NCBI GenBank assembly: GCA_045595285.1 | Contig: JAZOAC010000012.1 | Coordinates: 1 to 31,072 of the forward strand | DNA: 31,072 nucleotides | Source: UBA1731 sp045595285 | GTDB taxonomy: Bacteria; Verrucomicrobiota; Kiritimatiellia; RFP12; UBA1067 | Direction: 5' to 3' | The notes under the pieces: generated by a model | What the model saw: the letters and a program-made list of their open reading frames with translations, nothing else | The model's database searches: none | Told to the model about the DNA's origin: nothing | Position numbers and translations under genes: made by a program | Shown here: piece by piece, positions 24,316-31,072 of the stretch | How the letters are laid out: each line of letters starts with the position of its first letter | Position numbering within the stretch: position 1 is the stretch's first letter

Positions 24316-27300
24316 ATGACGCTCTGTGCACTTTTGCTGGCGACGCTCGTTCCGGGCGTCAAGATTAACGGCGTCTGGCATGATTCCCGCTTGGCGGACG
24401 CGAACGGGCTCGTTCTGTCGGAAGCCGACGGACGTGTCATCCTTGAAAACCGAAGTTCCCGATCTGTGCGCCTGCAGGAACTGGGGTGGCGCAAAGAGGC
24501 GCGGGACGAATTCGATGTCGCGGGGCTGAAAGTCTATCTCGAAGGCTGGCAGATGGCTTCTCCGTGCGGCGTCAGGGGGTTTGATGACGAACCATTCGAT
24601 TATTCCGCGGAGTATCTTCATAATTGCATCTCCACTCCTTCGGATTTCCGTCCCGGTGAACGAGGGCGATTCCTCTCCGATCATCAGTGTTGTTTTCGCA
24701 GACCGGACGGGAGGATGAGGCTGTATGGTTTTACCACTGGAAAAGATATGTTTGGACATTTCCGCATGAAGCTCGATAAGGACGGTGTTCGCGAGTTTTA
24801 CGCTCTTTCGGCATGCGACGGGGCTGTGCTTTCTCCCGGTGGCAGAATCGTGTCCGAACGCCTTGTAACGATGGAGGGGGTCGACACAGAGGAGCTGTTC
24901 GGCCGTTTCGCCGACCGCTGGGCGGCCGACTCCGGCGCTCGCCGCTGTTTTGCGCCGCCCGTCGGCTGGTGCAGTTGGTACTATTATTTCGACAAGGTTG
25001 CGTTGTCGGATGTTCTGGAAAACGCCGATTGGCTGAGGGAGCACCGTGCGGACGGATTTGAGAGCGTTAAAGTCATTCAGCTGGACGATGGTTATCAGAC
25101 GGCGCTTGGAGATTGGTTGTCGACGAACGAAAAGTTTCCTGGCGGATTGCGGCGTTTCGCAGCCGAGGTGAAAGCTCGCGGTTTCATTCCGGCTGTATGG
25201 GTCGGGCCTTTCATGGCAGAGGAGAATTCCCGTCTTTTCGCGGAGCATCCAGACTGGATGGTCAAGGGGCCTGACGGCAGGCCGTTTTCTCCTCTCGGTT
25301 GGAGAAAGAACCATAAGGTGTATGCGCTGGACGGCACCAACCCGGCGGTGCAGGATCATCTACGCACCTTGTTCAGAACCCTGAGGGGCTACGGCATAGA
25401 TTACGTGAAACTTGATTTCTGCATGATTGCCTCATCTGTGCGGGGAGCGCGTTATCACGATTCTTCCGCTACGCGTGCGCAGGCTCTCCGCCGCGCGTTC
25501 GAGGCGATCCGCGAAGGCTTTGGCGAAGACGGTTTCATTCTCGGCTGCACGGCGCCGTTCGGTCCTCTTGTCGGAATAGTAGACGCGATGCGCTCTTCAA
25601 CGGATATTACTCCGTATTGGGCGCCGGAGGGGAAGTGGCATGCCGAAGCCCCGACTGTGCCGAACGTCTGCCGCAACATCATCAGCCACAATTACATGAA
25701 TGGACGGCTTTGGATCAATGATCCAGATACGCTTATCGTCAGGGACGATGCGACAAAACTCCTGAAAAACGAAGTCGAGCTATGGGCCGAGGCCGTCGCG
25801 CGGGTAGGAGGGTCGCTTATGCTGTCGGACCGTTTTTCGACTCTTTCGCAGGAACGTCTGTCTCTCGCCAGAAAAGTCGTCGATAGGATGGGTGCGTATA
25901 TTGGGACTTTTCCGGCCGACCGCTGGGAACGAACGGTTCCTGCCGTGTGGCGTTCCGTGCGTGACGGCCGCCGCACGGACGCGATATTCGATTTCGACAA
26001 AACGCATACCGTGAACGTTTCGGTAACGAAAGGATATTGGCGCGAAGAGGCGGGTATACGCAAATATGCGGTTGGTCGCGATCCGGCAACAAGCGAGGCG
26101 GAGTCGAAGTCTGCGTATGAAAGACCCGTCGGCGGAAAGGTTTGGAAAATAACTTCCTCAATGACTCTTGACGACGTGAACGCACTGAACGTTCTGCCTG
26201 GGGACAAGGTGCTTTTCGAGAGGGGGAACGTTTGGCGAGGACAGCTTCAGCCGCGTTCGGGAAAGCCCGGTCACCCGGTTATGTACGGCGCCTGCGGAGA
26301 AGGTCCGAAACCCGTGATACAGTCGAGTTATCCGCGGAGCCGTCCGCGTGACTGGAGAAGAGCGCAAGATTGCGGAAAAAACGTGTGGATGACGCAAAGC
26401 GATGTCGCGACAGATGTCGGCAACGTTGTCCTCGTAAAACGCGGCGGCCGTGTCGTGTGCGCGTTCAGAATGGCGAAGAAAGACGATCTCTCCGCCGATC
26501 TCGATTATTGGTACGATCCCGTCACGTATGCGGTGTATCTAGTATCGAAAGAAAATCCGGCCAGGCGCTTCGAGTCAATAGAATTGTGCGAAAAAGCCCA
26601 TTGCGTTGAACATGCGAAAATGCACGATGTCGTTTATGACGGGCTTGCTTTCAGGTATTCGGCGGCTCACGGCATTGGCGGCGATGGCGTCAAACGCATC
26701 ACGATCAAGAATTGCGATATTTCGTACATAGGAGGAGGGTATCTTTATTTCGACAAGAAAGGCAACGGTGTTCGCTACGGAAACGGCATAGAGTTGTGGG
26801 CGGATTGCGAGGACGTGCTCGTCGTGTCAAACAATGTCTGGGAATGTTGGGACGCGGCGCTCACGAACCAGTCAAACGAGGATGGCGTCGTACAGCGCAA
26901 TATCGTATGGCGCGGCAATGAGGTCCGCAACTGCGAATATTCGTACGAATACTGGCAGCAAGGTGAACGCGCCCGCACTGAGAACGTTATTGTTGAGAAT
27001 AACTGTTTCTACGATGCGGGCAAGGGCTGGGGACACCGTCAGCGTTGGAATCCGAACGCGGCGCATCTTATGTTCTACGATTCGACAGCGCATACCGAGG
27101 GTTTTGTAATACGGAACAATCTTTTTTCGCGGTCGGAAAACACTGTGTTTAGGCTCTTCAATGACATGCTGGAAAGCCTCGTCTTCTACGGGAACGAATG
27201 GGTCGCCGGGAGGGGAACGTTGTGTCGTTTCCACGGGAGACCGACGAAAAATCTCCTTTATCACTATCCCGACAGACTCGATCAGATGCACGATGACAAT

Positions 27301-27393
27301 CTCGCGGAAATAGAATCGCAAACCGTTGCGCGGCCGCGTGTTTTCGCATCCTGGCAGATCGCGGAATTCAAGCGGTTCATAAACTCCCGGTAA
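24316..27393 (+). CDS. GH36 alpha-galactosidase-like domain fused to a parallel beta-helix
   Basis: A 1025-residue two-part protein. ATG 24316, one base after the previous stop, starts a signal-like MTLCALLLATLVPG. Residues about 10-590 are a GH36 enzyme (clan GH-D): VGWCSWYYYF, QLDDGYQ, nucleophile D367 in YVKLDF and acid/base D430 in STDITPYW. It would cleave terminal alpha-galactose or alpha-GalNAc. At about residues 590-615 the sequence changes to the opening of a right-handed beta-helix (LPGDKVLFERGNVWRGQLQP), with repeated DG-L-F and N-N-x-F turns to the end. GH36 enzymes normally end in a small beta-sandwich, which here is cut short. Either a genuine fusion supplies a binding or second catalytic module, or two genes were joined by deletion. 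Confidence 0.82.
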   Translation: MTLCALLLATLVPGVKINGVWHDSRLADANGLVLSEADGRVILENRSSRSVRLQELGWRKEARDEFDVAGLKVYLEGWQMASPCGVRGFDDEPFDYSAEYLHNCISTPSDFRPGERGRFLSDHQCCFRRPDGRMRLYGFTTGKDMFGHFRMKLDKDGVREFYALSACDGAVLSPGGRIVSERLVTMEGVDTEELFGRFADRWAADSGARRCFAPPVGWCSWYYYFDKVALSDVLENADWLREHRADGFESVKVIQLDDGYQTALGDWLSTNEKFPGGLRRFAAEVKARGFIPAVWVGPFMAEENSRLFAEHPDWMVKGPDGRPFSPLGWRKNHKVYALDGTNPAVQDHLRTLFRTLRGYGIDYVKLDFCMIASSVRGARYHDSSATRAQALRRAFEAIREGFGEDGFILGCTAPFGPLVGIVDAMRSSTDITPYWAPEGKWHAEAPTVPNVCRNIISHNYMNGRLWINDPDTLIVRDDATKLLKNEVELWAEAVARVGGSLMLSDRFSTLSQERLSLARKVVDRMGAYIGTFPADRWERTVPAVWRSVRDGRRTDAIFDFDKTHTVNVSVTKGYWREEAGIRKYAVGRDPATSEAESKSAYERPVGGKVWKITSSMTLDDVNALNVLPGDKVLFERGNVWRGQLQPRSGKPGHPVMYGACGEGPKPVIQSSYPRSRPRDWRRAQDCGKNVWMTQSDVATDVGNVVLVKRGGRVVCAFRMAKKDDLSADLDYWYDPVTYAVYLVSKENPARRFESIELCEKAHCVEHAKMHDVVYDGLAFRYSAAHGIGGDGVKRITIKNCDISYIGGGYLYFDKKGNGVRYGNGIELWADCEDVLVVSNNVWECWDAALTNQSNEDGVVQRNIVWRGNEVRNCEYSYEYWQQGERARTENVIVENNCFYDAGKGWGHRQRWNPNAAHLMFYDSTAHTEGFVIRNNLFSRSENTVFRLFNDMLESLVFYGNEWVAGRGTLCRFHGRPTKNLLYHYPDRLDQMHDDNLAEIESQTVARPRVFASWQIAEFKRFINSR

Positions 27394-27409
27394 CGCCTGC
27401 ATCTCTTTT

Positions 27410-27465
27410 CCGTCTCTCGGATGAAGCGCGAAGAATGATTTTTTTTTCGAGACGGACGTTTTTTT
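27410..27465 (+). terminator. Terminator of operon B with overlapping alternative stem
   Basis: CCGTCTC (27410-27416) pairs with GAGACGG (27449-27455), followed after AC by a run of seven T (27459-27465). A second stem, CGGATGAA (27418-27425) with TTCATCCG (27464-27471), crosses the first, so the two are either alternatives or a pseudoknot. Confidence 0.65.
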
Positions 27466-27471
27466 CATCCG

Positions 27472-27714
27472 TTTACATTGGATTCCTTCTTGGAAAGTCA
27501 GAATTGGGCCAATACCCGTTGCCTTGGCTGGGTTTATGAATAACCTTGAAGATGGAATCATTCGCCTTGCGGCACAATGTATTAAGGTGTACGGGGCATT
27601 GCCAATGAAGAAAGTTGGCGGTATGGGCTTTGCGGATCATTTTTCCGTTCATCTACTGGCATTGCGACGTCTATCTGTAGGGATACGCCGGCAAGATTCT
27701 GGGTGACAGAGTCG
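27472..27714. other. Intergenic DNA before the duplicated module
   Basis: I see no gene here. A stretch at 27663-27677 (TGCGACGTCTATCTG) is nearly the same as part of the phosphodiesterase gene at 30148 (TGCGACATCTATCT) and would read CDVYL before a stop. Together with the tail at 27715-27793 this hints that a decayed second phosphodiesterase copy once lay here, but the match is too short to be sure. Confidence 0.35.
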
Positions 27715-27793
27715 TGAAGTTTGCGGACTTGTACTGCGGTGAGATGGCGCACTATGGACTGTATCGCCTCGCAACTGCGAGAACGCGGATTTG
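27715..27793 (+). pseudogene. Remnant of the phosphodiesterase-tail sequence
   Basis: Read in frame, this segment gives KFADLYCGEMAHYGLYRLAT and a short basic end with a stop, near-identical to the last 25 codons of the phosphodiesterase-like gene ending at 30756. No start or upstream domain remains. As in the second copy, the stop codon overlaps the -35 of the following promoter. Confidence 0.6.
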
Positions 27794-27817
27794 ACAGAAA
27801 AAAAAAACAAATATAAT
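27791..27817 (+). promoter_or_regulatory. Promoter of the LamG-like gene
   Basis: TTGACA (27791-27796), 15-base A-rich spacer, TATAAT (27812-27817). The same pair with the same 15-base spacing recurs at 30753-30779. GAAAGGG at 27838-27844 is the ribosome site, eight bases before GTG 27853. Confidence 0.75.
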
Positions 27818-27852
27818 CCACAGCCATTTAAAGCAAAGAAAGGGCGAAAGCC

Positions 27853-30132
27853 GTGTCAAAGAGAGAAGCGATCAATGGAAGGCCGTATGCGGGAAATCCG
27901 CACGTACGGTTTGACGAGGGGGAAGCCGCATCATGCACCGCAGAAGCCTTGCTTCGGAGGGTACATTGCCGAAGGCAACCCGAAGGGCGCGCAAGCGTGT
28001 GCGCGGCAACGCCGAGGCGTGGGTTTCTACTCTACAAAGCAAAAGCAATCCTCGCTGCCATTATGGCGATGCCGTTGTTCGCAGTTGCAGACGCCGTGCG
28101 CGTCTATGATGTGGATGACTATGTGCAAGACGGACTTGTCGTGCATTTCGACGGCATTCGCAATGCGGGCACGGACGTAGCGCACAACGCCTCGGCGACC
28201 ACGTGGAAGAACCTTGTGACGGGGCAACCGAACGCAGAATTTGTTGGCGATGCCGGGAACTGGAACGCGGACGGATACTATTTCAAAGGCACCGATTCGG
28301 CATACGCGATGATATCTTCGCCAGGCGTCGCTCTTGGAAAGTATGCCACAATCCAGCTCGCGCTGGATGCAACGCCCTCAGAAAACACAGCCTCCTATAC
28401 GGGGCTCTTCCGCTCGTTGGGCGACATATCAGACAAACTGACGTTTTGGAGCGGCAGTAGCAGTAGCATTGCAATCATTACGCTCAAGGATGATGACTAT
28501 TCCAGCGGTGGAAAAAAAAACAGGCCTGCGCTTTCTGGGTGGGAAGGGAAATACGTCACGGCAATACTCGGACATGGAAACAAGTATCTATTTCAGGGAA
28601 CGACCCCTGAAAACAGCAAGACGAGATCCGCAATAGCAGCCGTTCCACAGGCGACTTATTCGTTTGGAGGAACGGACGCTGGCAGCAGATGGTTCAAGGG
28701 AACATATCATTCTCTGCGCATCTACACGAATGAATTGTCGGAGGCCCAGCTTGTGCAGAACCGCGTCGTGGACGAGGCGCGGTATCGTAATGAGGCAAGC
28801 AAGGGGAAGGGCAACGACGACGTGAACGTGATCGTGGCCTCGCACGCCGAAGGGGCGGAGGGGACGGAAGCGTGCGGCAAATGGCATATTCCCGAAGGGA
28901 CGCACGTTTTCACCGCACCCGCGACCTGCGTTGTCGGCTCAAAGTTCTATACGCTGGACGGCTACACGGTAGAAACGTGGGACGGGACGGCGTGGGGCGC
29001 GGCGGTCACGAACAGCGGCGCGTCCTATGCGGCTTCTGCGTCGGGCGCGAAGGTTCGCATCACGTGGCTCTGGACGCTTACGCTTCGCGGCGCGGCGGAT
29101 TATGACGTGGACGACTACGTGCAGGACGGGCTTGTCGCGCACTTCGACGGCATCCGCAACGCGGGGGCTACGGAAGCGCACGACCCCGACACTCGCACGT
29201 GGAAGAACCTCGTGGACGGGGGAGCGGATGCGACATTCAACTCGGACGGCCCGGCGTGGACGAACGGTGCGGCGTGCTACTTCAACAACAACGGCGCGGC
29301 CTACATAACGGAAGAACTTGACCTCGGTACGAACTTCACCATACAGCTCGCTACCGACATCGACCTTGACATTCAGCGTGTCGGCTCAACTTGGGGCGGA
29401 TGGAATAGATATCGCAACTATTTCAATGCGCAGTCAGGCGATATCAACGGAATGTGGACGGACAACCACAGCGCGGCGTCAAAGAATTTCGTCGGCAAAT
29501 TCGACAACTACAAATCATCGGGCAGATGCCGCCCGGCAATCTATCCGTGGGGCGGAAAATATGTCACCAAGATGCTTTCCCGGAATGGCAAGGCGTATTT
29601 CTTCGAGGGCGACAGCCTCCCAGACGGAACTGACATAGAAATTTCTACGCTTCCCGCCGCGCAGACATATTCGTGGGGAGGCCTCACGAATGAGACGATC
29701 AAGGGACATTTAGTCGTAGGCGCGTTCTACTCCGTGCGCCTCTACACGAACACGCTCGACAATGCGCAGCTCGCGCAGAACAGGCGCGTCGATGAAATCC
29801 GCTTTCGCGGCAATGGCGACGTGACGGTGGTGAACGGGGCAATCGGCGACACGGGAACGAACGGAGAAAGCTCCCTGTCGGATGGCGTTTACAATATCGA
29901 GACTGGGACATGGGCGATCACGGCGCCGGAAATCAAATCTGGCGGGCACACCTATCAGCCCAAGCTGCTTGTGGAGATATACAACGCGACTATTGGCGAA
30001 TGGGTTGCGACAACTGCGAAGCCGCAGTGGGCGAACTCCTACACCATTGACAAGTCCGCTCTTGGCAATGGGCGCATCCGCTTGACTTGGACGTGGCAGA
30101 TCCGCAAGGGTCTCATCATTTCGTTCTTCTGA
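27853..30132 (+). CDS. Secreted tandem LamG-like protein with intron-derived leader
   Basis: A 759-residue protein. GTG 27853 is the only start with a good ribosome site and is conserved in copy 2. Codons about 10-61 are translated from the domain V/VI-like RNA sequence (NGRPYAGNPHVRFDEGEAAS...). The hydrophobic signal segment comes only after it (AILAAIMAMPLFAVADA, about 63-79). The mature part is two diverged copies of one unit of about 340 residues. Each opens with DYVQDGLVxHFDGIRNAG, continues through a concanavalin/LamG-like sandwich ending near LRIYTNELSEAQLVQNR or its equivalent, and closes with RITWLW / RLTWTW. The role is probably cell-surface carbohydrate binding. No catalytic residues are seen. 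Confidence 0.75.
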   Translation: MSKREAINGRPYAGNPHVRFDEGEAASCTAEALLRRVHCRRQPEGRASVCAATPRRGFLLYKAKAILAAIMAMPLFAVADAVRVYDVDDYVQDGLVVHFDGIRNAGTDVAHNASATTWKNLVTGQPNAEFVGDAGNWNADGYYFKGTDSAYAMISSPGVALGKYATIQLALDATPSENTASYTGLFRSLGDISDKLTFWSGSSSSIAIITLKDDDYSSGGKKNRPALSGWEGKYVTAILGHGNKYLFQGTTPENSKTRSAIAAVPQATYSFGGTDAGSRWFKGTYHSLRIYTNELSEAQLVQNRVVDEARYRNEASKGKGNDDVNVIVASHAEGAEGTEACGKWHIPEGTHVFTAPATCVVGSKFYTLDGYTVETWDGTAWGAAVTNSGASYAASASGAKVRITWLWTLTLRGAADYDVDDYVQDGLVAHFDGIRNAGATEAHDPDTRTWKNLVDGGADATFNSDGPAWTNGAACYFNNNGAAYITEELDLGTNFTIQLATDIDLDIQRVGSTWGGWNRYRNYFNAQSGDINGMWTDNHSAASKNFVGKFDNYKSSGRCRPAIYPWGGKYVTKMLSRNGKAYFFEGDSLPDGTDIEISTLPAAQTYSWGGLTNETIKGHLVVGAFYSVRLYTNTLDNAQLAQNRRVDEIRFRGNGDVTVVNGAIGDTGTNGESSLSDGVYNIETGTWAITAPEIKSGGHTYQPKLLVEIYNATIGEWVATTAKPQWANSYTIDKSALGNGRIRLTWTWQIRKGLIISFF
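27880..28035 (+). ncRNA. Group II intron 3' end-like RNA (domain V + VI), copy 1
   Basis: Domain V: 27880-27887 pairs with 27905-27912 (eight pairs), a two-base bulge CG at 27903-27904, then 27888-27892 with 27898-27902 closing a GAAAT loop. Domain VI: GAG/CTC (27916-27918 with 28030-28032), bulged A28029, GGGG with 28025-28028, and end CTCTAC at 28035, putting the bulged A seven bases from the expected 3' splice site. The catalytic triad AGC reads GGC here, so splicing is unlikely. No intron-encoded reverse transcriptase is present. Confidence 0.7.
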
Positions 30133-30147
30133 CAAGGAGCAATGAGC

Positions 30148-30756
30148 ATGAATAAGAAGACAAGAATGGGCGTTGCTGTCGCGCTCCTCGCATTTGAATC
30201 TTTTGCCGCCTTGCCCGCATACGATACACTGATCGCCCATCGCGGCGAGTCGCTGGACGCACCGGAGAACACGCTCCCCGCCTACAGAATGGCGGTGGAG
30301 CGCGGCTTCGGGTTCGAGTGCGACATCTATCTTTCGAAGGACGGGCGCGTGTTCACGTTCCACGACAGGAACCTCAAGCGCACGACGGACGGTGCGAACA
30401 CGAGCAAGTGTGGCGTTGTGACGTGGAGTGAAATCGAGAAGCTCGATGTCGGCAACTGGGGCAAATGGAAAGACACAAAGTTCAAGGGAACGCGCCCGGC
30501 GCTTCTGGAAGAGGTGCTGGCGCTCGCCCGCGACGGGAGGCAGATATACATCGAGATCAAGACGGGGCCGGAAATAGTTCCGCATGTCAAAAAGATAATT
30601 GATGGGCAGACGAGCGCCACGCCGAACAATGTGCTTTTCATTACGTTCAACAGGAAGAGCCAACGGCGTTACCGACTGAAGTTCGCGGACTCGTACTATG
30701 GCGAGATGGCGCACTATGGATTGTATCGCCTTGCAACTGTGAAAACGCGGATTTGA
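30148..30756 (+). CDS. Glycerophosphodiester phosphodiesterase, C-terminally truncated
   Basis: A 202-residue exported GDPD-family protein. ATG 30148 is chosen over 30142 because AAGGAG (30134-30139) is eight bases from it and only two from the other; the two ATGs are in frame. After a signal peptide (MNKKTRMGVAVALLAFESFA), the GDPD core is clear: IAHRGESLDAPENTLPAY, ECDIYLSKDG and HDRNLKRTTDG, with Y-I-E-I-K-T. These supply the HxGE, ExD and HD metal-binding residues. After VLFITFNRKSQ the family sequence stops, and the last 25 or so codons are the tail belonging to the repeated module. The final barrel strands are therefore missing. It may be inactive or may be an altered but folded enzyme. 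Confidence 0.7.
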   Translation: MNKKTRMGVAVALLAFESFAALPAYDTLIAHRGESLDAPENTLPAYRMAVERGFGFECDIYLSKDGRVFTFHDRNLKRTTDGANTSKCGVVTWSEIEKLDVGNWGKWKDTKFKGTRPALLEEVLALARDGRQIYIEIKTGPEIVPHVKKIIDGQTSATPNNVLFITFNRKSQRRYRLKFADSYYGEMAHYGLYRLATVKTRI

Positions 30757-30779
30757 CAGAAAAAAAAAATGATTATAAT
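30753..30779 (+). promoter_or_regulatory. Promoter of the last gene in the window
   Basis: TTGACA (30753-30758), 15-base spacer, TATAAT (30774-30779). The phosphodiesterase stop codon (30754-30756) lies inside the -35. GAAAGGA lies shortly before GTG 30818. Confidence 0.75.
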
Positions 30780-30817
30780 CTGAAGCCAATTATTAAAGCG
30801 AAGAAAGGACGAAAAGC

Positions 30818-31072
30818 GTGACAAAGAGAGAAGCACTCAATGGAAAGCCGTATGCGGGAAATTCGCACGTACGGTTTGACGAGGGGGAAGCCGCATCGAC
30901 GGCAACGTCGAGGCGTGGGTCTCTACTCTACAAAGCAACAGTATTCGCCGCGCTTGCGGCAGTCGCCGTGCAATCCGCCATGGCGGCGGCGAAGCCGGTG
31001 CCGATCTTCGCGAAATACCGTTTCGACGCGAAGTCGAACCTCTACCCCGCAGGCGGCACGGCTAAAGTGGAG
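30818..31072 (+). CDS. Secreted protein with intron-derived leader, partial at right edge
   Basis: Open from GTG 30818 to the window end (85 codons, no stop). The first codons mirror those of the gene at 27853: KREALNGKPYAGNSHVRFDE, then GEAAS and RRGSLLYKA. A hydrophobic signal segment follows (VFAALAAVAVQSAMA, about residues 41-55), then the start of a mature chain (KPVPIFAKYRFDAKSNLYPA) that I do not recognise. The shared N-terminus ahead of an unrelated mature sequence shows that the leader module moves independently of the protein it precedes. Confidence 0.7.
   Translation, partial: MTKREALNGKPYAGNSHVRFDEGEAASTATSRRGSLLYKATVFAALAAVAVQSAMAAAKPVPIFAKYRFDAKSNLYPAGGTAKVE
30845..30931 (+). 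ncRNA. Group II intron 3' end-like RNA (domain V + VI), copy 2
   Basis: Domain V (33 bases, 30845-30877): eight-pair lower stem 30845-30852 with 30870-30877, CG bulge at 30868-30869, upper stem 30853-30857 with 30863-30867. The catalytic triad AGC is intact at 30846-30848. A three-base linker GAC leads to domain VI: GAG (30881-30883) with CTC (30926-30928), bulged A30925, GGGG with CTCT (30921-30924). Its tip is a perfect TCGACG-GCAA-CGTCGA hairpin (30896-30911). The sequence ends CTCTAC at 30931, the usual AY intron end seven bases from the bulged A. Confidence 0.75.

Larger units (their letters stand above)
27715..28040 (+). repeat. Duplicated module, copy 1
   Basis: Direct repeat of the segment at 30676-30936, with scattered base differences. 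It contains the coding tail, promoter, Shine-Dalgarno, GTG start, group II intron domain V/VI-like sequence and the first codons of a signal peptide. Copy 1 carries a 69-base in-frame insertion (within 27933-28004) relative to copy 2. Confidence 0.85.
30676..30936 (+). repeat. Duplicated module, copy 2
   Basis: Second copy of the 27715-28040 segment, without the 69-base insertion. It overlaps the end of the phosphodiesterase gene, whose last codons are part of the repeat, and runs through the promoter and leader of the next gene into its signal peptide. Confidence 0.85.

Noticed and set aside
27853..28035. Complete mobile group II intron
   Set aside because: Only the domain V/VI end is present; there is no reverse transcriptase and no space for domains I-IV between promoter and domain V.
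1..31072. CRISPR array, tRNA or rRNA genes
   Set aside because: I saw no regularly spaced repeats with unique spacers, no cloverleaf and no rRNA-like sequence in the window.

Overview
The window reads as one chromosomal stretch of a Verrucomicrobiota/Kiritimatiellae-type gut or rumen bacterium. This is inferred from the style of the genes: large secreted glycosidases, beta-helix proteins with an autotransporter-type strand repeat, LamG-like proteins opening with 'DYVQDGLVxHFDGIRNAG', a GntR/LacI hybrid regulator and a RAYT-type transposase fragment. All genes I can support lie on the + strand. The many long minus-strand ORFs are shadows of GC-rich third-position coding.

Region 1 (1-5700) is an A/T-richer island. 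A terminator-like hairpin and a short leader with three GTTAAAG repeats precede a tight three-gene set: an AAA ATPase of the DUF4143 class, a GmrSD-like DUF262+HNH protein and a second, longer DUF262 protein. This looks like a defence cassette of the modification-dependent restriction type. Region 2 (5701-6443) is a scar. A strong promoter drives a chimeric ORF whose first ~33 codons look like a RAYT transposase and whose remainder is the C-terminal end of an FAD-dependent oxidoreductase; it is followed by a 15-codon stump of an exported protein.

Region 3 (6444-27465) is a carbohydrate-degradation locus. A GntR-HTH/LacI-sensor regulator is followed by two co-directional operons. Operon A (7585-18313) has a CE7 acetyl esterase, a GH2 glycosidase and two tandem ~1180-aa paralogs of a secreted family I do not recognise. 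Operon B (18392-27393) has a beta-helix protein, a GH101/GH129-like glycosidase with an embedded SGNH-like segment, a Tat-type metallo-beta-lactamase-fold protein and a GH36-beta-helix fusion. Both operon promoters carry the same near-palindrome (AAGTTGAYATGTCAA) at the same distance from an extended -10, so the neighbouring regulator probably controls both. The enzyme set suggests an O-acetylated, alpha-galactoside/alpha-GalNAc-containing glycan such as mucin-type O-glycan. That is inference.

Region 4 (27466-31072) holds a duplicated module. Each copy has a shared short coding tail, a TTGACA-N15-TATAAT promoter, a Shine-Dalgarno and GTG start, and then a sequence that folds as domain V plus domain VI (with bulged branch-point A and ...CTCTAC 3' end) of a group II intron. 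Both copies are translated straight through into the signal peptide of a secreted protein. A tandem-domain LamG-like protein and a C-terminally truncated glycerophosphodiester phosphodiesterase lie between the copies. This intron-tail leader is the most unusual thing in the window.
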